Positions 37,755-47,266 of a stretch of 58,355 nucleotides of DNA are shown here, one piece after another (within the stretch, counting starts at the first letter, position 1; the number at the start of each line of letters is the position of its first letter). The translations under genes and the position numbers were made by a program. The notes under the pieces are model-generated. The model saw only the letters and a list, made by a program, of their open reading frames with translations. It was not told the DNA's origin and did no database searches. This DNA is from Bacillus sp. (in: firmicutes) (GTDB taxonomy: Bacteria; Bacillota; Bacilli; Bacillales; Cytobacillaceae), in contig WTKE01000064.1 of the NCBI GenBank assembly GCA_011524525.1, positions 1 through 58,355 on the forward strand, written 5' to 3'.

Positions 37755-37855
37755 AGTATAATTCTCCCTCCATTTTGTCTAACAAGATGCGCCTCACTCA
37801 AGGTCAATCAATATGTATAAAAGATTTCTATCCATTGCGGGCAACATCAGAGTCA

Positions 37856-37885
37856 AAGGTTAGAGCCAAATACCTCTAACCTTTC
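37856..37885. other. Intercistronic hairpin between citZ and icd
   Basis: AAAGGTTAGAG (37856-37866) and CTCTAACCTTT (37875-37885) are perfect complements around an 8-base loop. There is no T tract on the minus strand, so it is not a standard terminator. It may mark an mRNA processing or stability site within citZ-icd. Confidence 0.6.
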
Positions 37886-37942
37886 CTCTCTCTATTACAG
37901 CAATATTTTAACTAAAAGTAAAATGCTGTATTCTATTTAATT

Positions 37943-39061
37943 TTAACCTCTTTGCTCAATCGCCACATATTTTTGCATACCAGGACCTGTGTAGTCTGCT
38001 CTTGGACGAATCAATCGATTATTTTCATATTGTTCTAGAATATGAGCTAACCAACCGGAAACGCGGCTTACTGCAAAGATTGGGGTAAATAAATCGTGGT
38101 CAATTCCTAAGCTATGATATACAGAAGCAGAGTAGAAGTCTACGTTTGGTGGAAGATTCTTTTCACCGGTTACAATGCTCTCAATTCTTGTAGACATATC
38201 AAACCAATGTGGTTCGCCTGTTAAGTTTGTGAGTTTCTCTGCCATAAGCTTTAAGTGTTTTGCACGAGGGTCTCCTTTTCTATATACACGGTGACCAAAG
38301 CCCATGATTTTTTCCTTGTTCGCTAATTTCCCACGAACATAAGTATCAACATTTTCTAATGTTCCAATCTCAGTTAACATCTTCATTACAGCTTCATTTG
38401 CACCACCATGTAAAGGACCTTTTAATGCTCCAATAGCTGATGTGACACCAGAGTATACATCTGATAAAGTTGCTACACATACACGTGCTGTGAATGTAGA
38501 AGCGTTTAATTCATGATCTGCATGAAGAACAAGTGCTTTGTTAAAAGCTTCGATTGCAATTGGCTCTGGTTCTTTTCCTGAAAGCATGTAAAGAAAATTA
38601 GCTGCAAAACTTAAGTCCGTTCTAGGTGGAATTGGCTCCAATCCTTTTCGAATCCGCGCAAATGCTGTCACAATTGCAGGCATCTTAGCTTGAAGACGAA
38701 CCGCCTTGCGATAATTTGCTTGCTCTTCCATTACATCGCTTTCCTCATCATACAAGCCTAATAGCGAAACAGCTGTTCGAAGTGCAGCCATTGGGTGTAC
38801 TTCGTTAATTGGAAATAACTTAAAATGCTCAAGCACTTGTTTTGGTAGCTCTGCATTTACCGACAATTGGCTTTTTAACTCTGCTAGTTCTTGCTGTGTA
38901 GGAAGTCTTCTATGCCAAAGAAGATAGATTACTTCTTCAAAGCTGGCATTCTCTGCTAAATCATCAATATCGTACCCTACGTATGTTAGTGTATCATCAA
39001 TGATTGAACTTACAGAGGAAGTCGTAGCTACTACCCCTTCAAGACCACGTGTTGCTGTCAT
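37943..39061 (-). CDS. citZ: Citrate synthase
   Basis: 372 residues, the short Gram-positive type. Active-site residues are visible: His in LHADHELNAST, His in MGFGHRVYRKGDPR, and Asp in NVDFYSASVYHSLG. GPLHGGANEAVMKML is the classic signature. It condenses oxaloacetate and acetyl-CoA. It heads citZ-icd-mdh; the promoter region has a 16-bp palindrome that may be an operator. Confidence 0.98.
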   Translation of the reverse strand: MTATRGLEGVVATTSSVSSIIDDTLTYVGYDIDDLAENASFEEVIYLLWHRRLPTQQELAELKSQLSVNAELPKQVLEHFKLFPINEVHPMAALRTAVSLLGLYDEESDVMEEQANYRKAVRLQAKMPAIVTAFARIRKGLEPIPPRTDLSFAANFLYMLSGKEPEPIAIEAFNKALVLHADHELNASTFTARVCVATLSDVYSGVTSAIGALKGPLHGGANEAVMKMLTEIGTLENVDTYVRGKLANKEKIMGFGHRVYRKGDPRAKHLKLMAEKLTNLTGEPHWFDMSTRIESIVTGEKNLPPNVDFYSASVYHSLGIDHDLFTPIFAVSRVSGWLAHILEQYENNRLIRPRADYTGPGMQKYVAIEQRG

Positions 39062-39129
39062 ATTGACCCTCTCCTTTACAAAGTGATTCGCTAACCCTTC
39101 TAAACTCTCTGAGTTATTAAAATATTAAC

Positions 39130-39146
39130 ATTATAGATAACTATAA
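39130..39146 (-). promoter_or_regulatory. citZ -10 with overlapping palindrome (possible CcpC site)
   Basis: TTATAG-ATAA-CTATAA (39131-39146) is a perfect inverted repeat. The minus-strand TATAAT at 39130-39135 forms a likely -10 inside it; no good -35 is visible. In B. subtilis citZ is repressed by CcpC and CcpA. The palindrome is a candidate operator, but the match to the CcpC site is not exact. Confidence 0.45.
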
Positions 39147-39303
39147 GACTATAAATTTTTTCACACCCATAAAAAGGATGCGCTTACAAGTCCTATTATA
39201 AACAATTATCTGACATTTGTGAACGAAAACCACCTAAAATGTGAAAAAATTAATATTTTATTAGAAAAACTTAAGCCTGGTAATTCATAAAACTTATCAC
39301 CAT

Positions 39304-39762
39304 TTAGAAGAGTTCAAAAAATTTCATTGCTAAATATGCGATACCCGCACCAATTAAAGGTCCTACAGCCACACCTTTGAAAAGAGATACAGCCAAGATC
39401 GTTCCCAGCACAAGAGCTGTGGTAATGTGTGGATCCTTCGCTAAAAGTGTTATGCCACCTTTGGCTATTAACGCTACCGCCATCCCTGATATTAATGCAA
39501 TCCATGCATATGGCGATTTAAAGGCAGCCGTTAGATCTTTAAAACCTATTTCACCACTTGCAATAGGAGCTAATACGGCGAAAGTGATGACCGTTACTCC
39601 CCAGTTAATTCCTTTAGATTCAATATAAGTAAATAATTTTGAATCTACACCCATTATTTTTAGTAACAATAGTACCCCAACGGCAATGATTAAAGACTGA
39701 TTTTTTGCAATAAAACCAATAAGTAATAAAATGAGCAAAAAAAAGCTAGCTTGTGTTAGCAA
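39304..39762 (-). CDS. ytwI: DUF441 family membrane protein YtwI
   Basis: 152 residues from a TTG at 39762, eight bases after GGGGG; this gives MLTQASFFLLILLLIGFIAK, which matches B. subtilis YtwI, whereas the ATG at 39780 lies before the SD. About four membrane segments with conserved KGINWGVTVITFAVLAPIASG and VGPLIGAGIAYL. Function unknown. Lies between citZ and the divergent ytvI. Confidence 0.85.
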   Translation of the reverse strand: MLTQASFFLLILLLIGFIAKNQSLIIAVGVLLLLKIMGVDSKLFTYIESKGINWGVTVITFAVLAPIASGEIGFKDLTAAFKSPYAWIALISGMAVALIAKGGITLLAKDPHITTALVLGTILAVSLFKGVAVGPLIGAGIAYLAMKFFELF

Positions 39763-39977
39763 CCGCAAGGCCCCCTTCATATAGATGTTATCTTACCATA
39801 GGAAAACTCATCAAAAAAACAATTGGACCTTCTTGGTTAAGAGCCACTAGATTTGTCGAAAAATGAGAAAAAATTATTCTCCATAAACAAAACTTTCCAT
39901 AAACTTCATACGTAGGTAAAATAAAGAGTAAGAAAGTCTAAGTCTACCATTTACTTTATCTTAGGAGGACGATTAAT

Positions 39978-41093
39978 CTGAATCTCACCTATTTATTTAG
40001 AACTATGCGCTTTATGATCGTAATTGTTGGTATACTTTTATCCGTTTTTATCCTAATTCAAATTTCAAAGGTTACATACCCCTTTATCATCGGCCTTTTA
40101 ATTGCTTTTATGCTGAATCCATTTGTAAATTTTTTAGAAAGCAAAGGTCGGTTACCTAGATCACTTGCTGTTTTAATAGGGATTATCTTTATTTTTGCTA
40201 TATTTGCTGGATTCATTACACTATTAATCGCAGAAATTGTGTCTGGTGCAGACTATTTAGCGGATGTCGTACCAAGACATTTAGATACTCTTATTAATTT
40301 TATCGAGGACTTTATCGCTGCACAGATTATTCCTCTTTACAACCAATTAACAAGCTTATTTAATTCATTAGATACTGGTCAGCAGGATACGATTTTAACC
40401 AATATACAAAATGTAGGAAGAACCATTGGATCTACGATCGGTGATTTTATTCAAAGTTTCTTTGGAAATATTCCTAATATCCTATCTTGGTTCCCAAATG
40501 CTGCAACAGTAGTCATATTCTCCTTGTTGGCAACTTTTTTCATTAGTAAAGATTGGTATCGTCTGTCACGGTTTAGCAATAGGATTATTCCTCACCGTGC
40601 AAAAAGCAGTACAAAGAGGGTACTTGAGGACTTAAAAAAAGCGCTATTTGGTTTTTTAAAAGCACAATTGACTTTAATATCTATTACTACAGTGATCATC
40701 CTTATAGGGCTTCTGATTTTACGTGTAGATTATGCGATAACCATCGCACTTGTAACAGGATTAGTCGATATTATTCCTTACCTAGGAACAGGTGCTGTAT
40801 TTGTTCCATGGATTATTTATGAGGCAATCGCTGGAGAGATGAGTTTAGCCATTGGTTTAGGAGTTTTATATATCATTGTGCTTGTCCAACGACAGGTCAT
40901 GGAGCCAAAAGTATTATCCTCAAACATAGGTCTTGATCCTCTTGCAACTTTAATCGCATTATTTGTTGGGTTTAAATTAATTGGCTTTTTAGGTTTAATT
41001 GCAGGACCTGTAACCCTTGTCATCATCACAACCCTGCATCGTGCAAATGTATTTAAAGATGTTTGGTCCTTTATTAAAGGGAAAGAAGCATAA
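39978..41093 (+). CDS. ytvI: AI-2E family transporter-like protein YtvI
   Basis: 371 residues if started at CTG 39978, which is nine bases after a perfect AGGAGG; 362 from the first ATG (40005), which has no SD. The CTG form restores a nine-residue N-terminus similar in length and character to the B. subtilis protein. There are about seven or eight membrane helices with a central soluble region (about 85-155), and the family blocks IGLLIAFMLNPFVNFLE, LVDIIPYLGTGAVFVPW and GLIAGPVTLVI. The family includes AI-2 exporters and Na+/H+ antiporters; the substrate here is unknown. Confidence 0.85.
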   Translation: MNLTYLFRTMRFMIVIVGILLSVFILIQISKVTYPFIIGLLIAFMLNPFVNFLESKGRLPRSLAVLIGIIFIFAIFAGFITLLIAEIVSGADYLADVVPRHLDTLINFIEDFIAAQIIPLYNQLTSLFNSLDTGQQDTILTNIQNVGRTIGSTIGDFIQSFFGNIPNILSWFPNAATVVIFSLLATFFISKDWYRLSRFSNRIIPHRAKSSTKRVLEDLKKALFGFLKAQLTLISITTVIILIGLLILRVDYAITIALVTGLVDIIPYLGTGAVFVPWIIYEAIAGEMSLAIGLGVLYIIVLVQRQVMEPKVLSSNIGLDPLATLIALFVGFKLIGFLGLIAGPVTLVIITTLHRANVFKDVWSFIKGKEA

Positions 41094-41121
41094 AAGTCCA
41101 TTCGCCTGAATGGACTTTTTC
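41092..41121. terminator. Bidirectional terminator between ytvI and fxsA
   Basis: AAAAGTCCATTC/GAATGGACTTTT (41092-41103 and 41108-41119), loop GCCT, with a T run after it on the plus strand and A-rich sequence before it. Confidence 0.9.
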
Positions 41122-41506
41122 ATTTAATAATCTTAATTCTTCCTTTGTTCATCCAATTTTGAAATGCTTTGCCGAGTATGATTTTAAAGAATTTTCTTGT
41201 TGGAGGTGCTAGTAATAGGAAACCCGTTGCATCTGTTATAAAACCTGGTGTTAATAGAAGTGTGCCTCCGATAATAATACAAACTCCATCCAAGAGAACA
41301 TCACCAGGCATTTGACCCGATTGTAGGAGTTGTTGAGCCTTTCTAATCGTGTCTAGACCTTGTTGCTTTGCTAGGTAGGCACCAAGCAACCCAGTTAGAA
41401 TGATGAGAGTTATGGTGGTCCAGATGCCAATGGTCTTACCTGCTAATAACAAAAGACCGATTTCTGCTGCCGGTATAATAATTAAAAGTAAAACGAGATA
41501 ACGCAA
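41120..41506 (-). CDS. fxsA: FxsA family membrane protein
   Basis: 128 residues with about three membrane segments. FxsA features are present: IIPAAEIGLLLLAGKTIG at the N-terminus, LLGAYLAKQQGLDTIRKA, and LLLTPGFITDATGFLLLAPPTR in the second half. Named after the E. coli suppressor of phage F exclusion; cellular role unclear. The start is TTG after AGGAGG. Downstream of pfkA-pyk as in B. subtilis, but separated by a terminator. Confidence 0.9.
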   Translation of the reverse strand: MRYLVLLLIIIPAAEIGLLLLAGKTIGIWTTITLIILTGLLGAYLAKQQGLDTIRKAQQLLQSGQMPGDVLLDGVCIIIGGTLLLTPGFITDATGFLLLAPPTRKFFKIILGKAFQNWMNKGRIKIIK

Positions 41507-41556
41507 AATAATCGCCTCCTAGTTGTCCTTTTATTATATGTGTATTCCTTAAAAAC

Positions 41557-41589
41557 AGCAAAAAAGAAGCAGCTATAAAGCTACTTCTT
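41557..41589 (-). terminator. Terminator of pfkA-pyk
   Basis: AAGAAGTAGCT pairs with AGCTGCTTCTT on the minus strand (one G-U pair, arms 41579-41589 and 41564-41574), then TTTTGC. Confidence 0.82.
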
Positions 41590-41597
41590 CTCTTCAA

Positions 41598-43355
41598 TTA
41601 TAGAACGCTTGCGTGACCGTTATAAATGACACCATGTGATGCATCAATTGTAATTTCTTGTCCATCCTTTAAGCTGTTAGTTGCACCTTCAGCGCCAACA
41701 ATTACAGGAATACCAAGGCTAAGTCCTACTACTGCAGCATGGCTTGTTAAGCCACCTTCTTCTGTAACTAACGCACGGCATTTCTCAATTGCTGGAACCA
41801 TATCAGCATCTGAGCCAATCGTAACAAGGATAGAACCTTCTGTTACTTTGTCTAATGCTTCTTTCGCTGAGTTAGCAATCACAACTTTACCAAAAGCTGT
41901 TTTTCTTCCAATTCCTTGAGCTTTTAATACTACATCGCCAACAACATGGATTTTCATTAAGTTTGTTGTACCTTTAACATTTACCGCACCAGCCGTAATT
42001 ACCACTAAATCTCCACGAGAAACGATGCCACTGTTTAAGCTTTCCTCTACTGCTGTATCAAGCATCTCATCAGTCGTAGTGGCTTGTTTTCCGATTTGAG
42101 GATACACACCCCAAGCCAGTGATAAGCGACGAGATACACCGTCATCAGAGGTAACAGCCACGATTGGAGCTTTTGGACGGTATTTGGAGATCATTCTAGC
42201 CGTATGACCACTTTCCGTAGGAGCAATGATCGCATTAGCACCTAGGTTTAATGCTGTGTGTGCAACGGATTGTCCAATTGCATCTGTAATATTATGTTCA
42301 TTGTCTTTGCTACGGTTTGATAAGATTTCTTTATGATCTAATGCAGATTCTGCACGAGATGCAATATTATGCATCGTTTGAACCGCTTCTACAGGATAAA
42401 CACCAGCAGCTGTTTCCCCTGAAAGCATTATAGCGTCTGTTCCATCAAAGATGGCATTTGCTACGTCACTTGCTTCCGCTCTTGTTGGACGAGGGTTACG
42501 TTGCATAGAATCAAGCATTTGAGTAGCCGTAATAACTGGCTTTCCTTGTGCGTTACATTTTTTAATTAAGCTTTTTTGAACAAGAGGTACCTCTTCTGCA
42601 GGAATTTCCACTCCAAGGTCACCACGTGCCACCATTAGTCCGTCAGAGATTTCAAGAATTTCGTCGATTTTATCAACACCTTCTTGATTTTCAATCTTAG
42701 GAATAATGTGGATATGTGTTGCATTATGTTCCTCTAAAAGACGACGAATTTCTAGTACATCGGATGCACGACGTACAAAGGAAGCAGCAATAAAGTCAAT
42801 TCCTTGTTCGATACCAAAAATAATATCGTTTGCATCCTTTTCTGTTATTCCTGGTAGATTTACAGAAACACCTGGAACGTTTACACCTTTTTTATTTTTA
42901 AGTGTACCCGTATTTAAAATTTTTGTATGAATTTCTCCAGCATTACGGTCAATCTTAGTAACTTCCAAACCAATTAAACCGTCATCTAGTAAGATCTTTG
43001 AACCTTCGTTTACATCATCAATTAATCCAGGATATGTAATCGAGAATTTATCTACCGTTCCTTCAACCTCAGTCATTGAAACAATCACATGGTTTCCGGA
43101 AACTAATTCAATTGCACCATCTACCATGTTATTTGTACGTATTTCTGGACCTTTTGTATCTAAAAGGATAGCAACCGTTTTTCCTGTTTGCTTTGCAGCT
43201 TCACGGATATTTTTAATACGAGCACCGTGTTCTTCATGGTCACCGTGAGAAAAGTTTAGACGTGCAACATTCATCCCAGCCTCAATCAGCTGTGTTAATT
43301 TTTCTACGCTTTCACTTGCTGGGCCTATAGTACAAACAATTTTCGTTTTACGCAT
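41598..43355 (-). CDS. pyk: Pyruvate kinase with C-terminal PEP-utiliser domain
   Basis: 585 residues. The catalytic barrel and lid occupy about 1-345 ([51 protein letters not shown]), then the allosteric domain to about 470. The extra C-terminal domain of about 105 residues contains [20 protein letters not shown], a phosphohistidine swivel motif typical of Bacillus/Geobacillus Pyk. It converts PEP and ADP to pyruvate and ATP. Second gene of pfkA-pyk. Confidence 0.98.
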   Translation of the reverse strand: MRKTKIVCTIGPASESVEKLTQLIEAGMNVARLNFSHGDHEEHGARIKNIREAAKQTGKTVAILLDTKGPEIRTNNMVDGAIELVSGNHVIVSMTEVEGTVDKFSITYPGLIDDVNEGSKILLDDGLIGLEVTKIDRNAGEIHTKILNTGTLKNKKGVNVPGVSVNLPGITEKDANDIIFGIEQGIDFIAASFVRRASDVLEIRRLLEEHNATHIHIIPKIENQEGVDKIDEILEISDGLMVARGDLGVEIPAEEVPLVQKSLIKKCNAQGKPVITATQMLDSMQRNPRPTRAEASDVANAIFDGTDAIMLSGETAAGVYPVEAVQTMHNIASRAESALDHKEILSNRSKDNEHNITDAIGQSVAHTALNLGANAIIAPTESGHTARMISKYRPKAPIVAVTSDDGVSRRLSLAWGVYPQIGKQATTTDEMLDTAVEESLNSGIVSRGDLVVITAGAVNVKGTTNLMKIHVVGDVVLKAQGIGRKTAFGKVVIANSAKEALDKVTEGSILVTIGSDADMVPAIEKCRALVTEEGGLTSHAAVVGLSLGIPVIVGAEGATNSLKDGQEITIDASHGVIYNGHASVL

Positions 43356-43387
43356 ATAATTGTGGACCTCCTAATATTTTAAAAACG

Positions 43388-44353
<966 letters not shown>

Positions 44354-44456
44354 TCACCTCTGTATTGGATTGTTGAAGTATTATGTATAGTTAGAAGATG
44401 AATAATACGACACGTGATGCACTACTATTATTTACAGAATACCCGGGAATATTTCT

Positions 44457-44485
44457 AAAATACCATGAAGAAACAATGTTCTCAA
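44457..44485 (-). promoter_or_regulatory. Candidate sigma-A promoter of pfkA-pyk
   Basis: TTGAGA (-35, 44480-44485), a 17-base spacer and TATTTT (-10, 44457-44462) on the minus strand. The -35 matches 5 of 6 and the -10 only 4 of 6. The inferred leader to pfkA is about 100 bases. Confidence 0.55.
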
Positions 44486-44529
44486 CTCTATCATAAACAT
44501 AAAATCAATAGACGAAATAGTTTTTTTAT

Positions 44530-44543
44530 TGAAAGCGCTTAAT
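44530..44543. promoter_or_regulatory. cre-like CcpA site upstream of pfkA
   Basis: TGAAAGCGCTTAAT matches the cre consensus TGWAARCGYTWNCW at all but one position. It is centred about 86 bases upstream of the predicted pfkA transcription start, a place from which CcpA activates rather than blocks transcription. Confidence 0.55.
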
Positions 44544-44608
44544 ACCATACATTTTTTCTAAAAAAGTTCATAATTCTATTTTTACTGTCATTTAATTGGG
44601 ATTTCTCT

Positions 44609-44642
44609 TAAAAAATAAGAAAGAGTGTGTCGAAACACACTC
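44609..44642 (-). terminator. Terminator overlapping the accA stop codon
   Basis: GAGTGTGT/ACACACTC (44635-44642 and 44623-44630) around TTCG on the minus strand, followed by TTTCTTATTTTTT. The accA stop codon (44641-44643) overlaps the stem. Confidence 0.88.
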
Positions 44643-45621
44643 ATCCATTTACACCTATATATTCATGCAAAAATGTATATTTACCCATGTTCTTGTATTT
44701 TTCATATCTTAATGCAAGCAGTTCATTTTCTTCTAGTTGCAACAACTGTTTTAAAGACTGTTGGATCGTCTCCCTAATGTTTTCTGCTTGAACATTTACG
44801 TCTTTATGGGCTCCACCTCGAACCTCAGAAATAATTTCATCAATTATTCCGAGTTCCTTTAAGTCTGGTGCAGTAATTTTCATCGTTTCCGCTGCTTGTT
44901 TCGCAAGAGAGGCATCCTTCCATAGAATAGCTGCAGCTCCTTCAGGGGAAATAACCGAATACGTTGAGTTTTCAAGCATATGGATATGATCACCCACACC
45001 AAGAGCTAGAGCTCCACCACTTCCACCTTCTCCAATGACAATACAAACAATTGGTACAGTTAAACTTGCCATTTCAAAAAGGTTTCTAGCAATTGCTTCG
45101 CTCTGACCTCTTTCTTCGGCAGCTTTCCCAGGATACGCACCCTTTGTATCTATAAAACAAATAATCGGACGATTGAACTTCTCGGCTTGCTTCATAAGTC
45201 TCAGTGCTTTACGGTACCCTTCTGGATGTGGCATCCCAAAGTTTCTACGGATATTTTCCTTTGTATCTTTCCCACGCTGATGACCAATAATAGTAACAGG
45301 CAACCCTTGGAATTTCCCTACTCCTGCTACAATGGCTTCGTCATCTCCATAAAAGCGGTCTCCATGACATTCAATAAAATCAGAAAAGATAATGGATAAA
45401 TAGTCAAGAGTAGTTGGTCTAGCAGGATGTCTCGCAATTTGTACTCTATCCCATGGCTTCATGTTGTCATAGATATCTTTTTCAAGCTTTTGAAGTCTTG
45501 CCTCAAGCTTTTCAATTTCATCTGACAAATCCACTTCAGCACTTGCAGTGAATTCTTTTAACTCTGCAATTTTCTTTTTCAGCTCAACGACTGGTTTTTC
45601 GAATTCTAGTTCTCCAACCAT
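44641..45621 (-). CDS. accA: Acetyl-CoA carboxylase carboxyltransferase subunit alpha
   Basis: 326 residues. It starts [18 protein letters not shown] (helical region), followed by the crotonase-fold carboxyltransferase core with [40 protein letters not shown] and [15 protein letters not shown]. With AccD it transfers the carboxyl group from biotin to acetyl-CoA, the first step of fatty acid synthesis. The SD and start lie inside accD, with a 16-base overlap. Confidence 0.98.
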   Translation of the reverse strand: MVGELEFEKPVVELKKKIAELKEFTASAEVDLSDEIEKLEARLQKLEKDIYDNMKPWDRVQIARHPARPTTLDYLSIIFSDFIECHGDRFYGDDEAIVAGVGKFQGLPVTIIGHQRGKDTKENIRRNFGMPHPEGYRKALRLMKQAEKFNRPIICFIDTKGAYPGKAAEERGQSEAIARNLFEMASLTVPIVCIVIGEGGSGGALALGVGDHIHMLENSTYSVISPEGAAAILWKDASLAKQAAETMKITAPDLKELGIIDEIISEVRGGAHKDVNVQAENIRETIQQSLKQLLQLEENELLALRYEKYKNMGKYTFLHEYIGVNG

Positions 45622-46487
45622 TCTATTTCACCTCCAGGCGTATGAATTTCGAGCAATGTTGAAATTTTCTCCCTCAAGTCACCTCTGGATATCACTGCAT
45701 CTAGCTGACCATGCTTTAAAAGAAATTCTGCTGTTTGAAAATCCTCAGGAAGCTCTTCTCTAATGGTTTGTTCAATAATTCTTCTTCCCGCAAATCCAAT
45801 TAATGCACCAGGTTCAGCGAAATTATAGTCACCAAGAGAAGCAAAGCTAGCAGATACTCCACCAGTAGTTGGGTGTGTCATAATTGATATGATGAGATTT
45901 CCTTCGTCGCTAAACTTTTTAAGTGCAACACTCGTTTTCGCCATCTGCATTAAGCTCAATACTCCCTCTTGCATCCTTGCTCCACCTGATGCAGTAAAGA
46001 TGATAAATGGTATCGATAGCTCGCCTGCTTTTTCAATCGCTCGTGTAATCTTCTCACCAACTACAGAGCCCATGCTTCCCATTCTAAAAGTAGAATCCAT
46101 CACGGCAACAACCGCGTCATTTCCTTCAACCTTACAAACACCAGTCACAACAGCTTCATTTAAATTTGTTTTCTGACGATCTTTTTCAAGCTTTTCTATA
46201 TAATCGGGGAATCCAAGTGGGTTCTCTGAAATCATATAACGATCTAGCTCAACAAAGCTTCCTTCATCAATGAAGCTACTCAGCCTCTCTTTTGAATTCA
46301 TCGGGTGATGGTACCCACAGTGAGCACAAACCTTAAGATTCTTCATTAACTCCTTAGAATACATGATTTTCTTACAGTTTGGACACTTGGTCATAATCCC
46401 TTCTGGGACATCTTGCTTTGCAGCTTCGGTTGGAATTGTTGCATATTTTTTCTTCTTTGGTTTTGTAAATAGGTCTTTAATCGCCAA
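45606..46487 (-). CDS. accD: Acetyl-CoA carboxylase carboxyltransferase subunit beta
   Basis: 293 residues. An N-terminal zinc ribbon (C-P-N-C ... C-A-H-C, about 35-58) precedes the carboxyltransferase core ([37 protein letters not shown]). The start is TTG after GGGGAGG. It heads accDA; the promoter just upstream is overlapped by a palindromic operator for which the adjacent GntR regulator is the natural candidate. Confidence 0.98.
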   Translation of the reverse strand: MAIKDLFTKPKKKKYATIPTEAAKQDVPEGIMTKCPNCKKIMYSKELMKNLKVCAHCGYHHPMNSKERLSSFIDEGSFVELDRYMISENPLGFPDYIEKLEKDRQKTNLNEAVVTGVCKVEGNDAVVAVMDSTFRMGSMGSVVGEKITRAIEKAGELSIPFIIFTASGGARMQEGVLSLMQMAKTSVALKKFSDEGNLIISIMTHPTTGGVSASFASLGDYNFAEPGALIGFAGRRIIEQTIREELPEDFQTAEFLLKHGQLDAVISRGDLREKISTLLEIHTPGGEIEWLEN

Positions 46488-46520
46488 GCTTAAACCTCCC
46501 CATATATTTCTAATAATCTC

Positions 46521-46535
46521 AGTGGTCAGACCACT
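46521..46535. promoter_or_regulatory. GntR/FadR-type operator at the accDA promoter
   Basis: AGTGGTCAGACCACT is a perfect 15-bp palindrome containing TGGT-N3-ACCA, the core recognised by FadR-subfamily GntR proteins. On the minus strand it overlaps the likely -10 TATAGT (46533-46538) by three bases. An almost identical site lies in front of ytsJ. Confidence 0.75.
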
Positions 46536-46629
46536 ATAGCGAAAAATAATGCCTTATTATAAGAAGGCTCGTCTAGTTCTTTTTATCATGTTAGTATAAT
46601 GTCACAGCAAATTCTGCAGATATTTGTCG

Positions 46630-47259
46630 TCAGTCATTCGACAGTTTTCTTAATGAATAGTAGGCCCGAAGAACATCTGGTTCATTTCCACCTAATAAGG
46701 CTTGAACGATTGAGGCGTAGAATGGATCCTTTCTCTCCATCTTCGGAAGCTTTAGTGCATCGTAATAATCATTTAATATCGACCAAATACGATAGAATAG
46801 ATGATTATCTGCTAACTCAACAATTTTTATAAAAAATTGATCGTCCGTAAACTCACAAGATTCGATCCAGTCTTTTAAATCTTCTAGTTGCTTTACATTA
46901 TTTCTTCGGAGGATAAGTCTTAAACAATCTAATTCAATTAAATATTTCGTTTCAATCACATCTTGTTTTGCTTTTGTATCTTGAAGCACAAATGTACCAA
47001 GAAGCTGTACAAGCTGGTTACTGCGAAAATCTCTTATAAAAGTCCCTTCTCCTCGACGGGTCTCAATAAGTCCTAATAGCTCTAGAGCTCTTAAAGCTTC
47101 ACGAACAGAGGAGCGTCCTACATTAAGACGCTCGCAAAGTTCTCGCTCTGATGGAATTTTATCACCGGGAGTTAAGCCATCCTGTTCAATCATATTCCGA
47201 AGCTGTTTGACAATTTCAAGATAAACCTTTGATCCTCTTTCCACGGGTTCAATACTCAC
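46630..47259 (-). CDS. GntR family regulator, FadR/FCD subfamily
   Basis: 209 residues from GTG 47259 (seven bases after the ytsJ stop, with a GAGTGATC SD); a TTG at 47283 would overlap ytsJ. The N-terminal winged helix is typical (GDKIPSERELCERLNVGRSSVREALRALELLGLI, split by type; then ETRRGEGTFI). The C-terminal helical domain fits the FCD/FadR group, but the histidines that bind metal in most FCD proteins are missing (for example QFFIKIVELADNH). The ligand is unknown. Located between ytsJ and accDA, with matching operators upstream of both units, so it probably regulates itself through ytsJ and also accDA. Confidence 0.85.
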   Translation of the reverse strand: MSIEPVERGSKVYLEIVKQLRNMIEQDGLTPGDKIPSERELCERLNVGRSSVREALRALELLGLIETRRGEGTFIRDFRSNQLVQLLGTFVLQDTKAKQDVIETKYLIELDCLRLILRRNNVKQLEDLKDWIESCEFTDDQFFIKIVELADNHLFYRIWSILNDYYDALKLPKMERKDPFYASIVQALLGGNEPDVLRAYYSLRKLSND

Positions 47260-47266
47260 TTTAAGA

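Noticed and set aside
39836-39900. Inverted repeat GAGAA...TTCTC upstream of ytvI as a Fur or PerR operator
   Set aside because: The match is too short and differs from the known boxes; AT-rich DNA yields such repeats by chance.
46540-46600. Terminator for the GntR gene at GCCTTCTTATAATAAGGC
   Set aside because: The stem is only five base pairs with an AT-rich centre, so read-through from the regulator gene into accDA cannot be excluded and no terminator was annotated.
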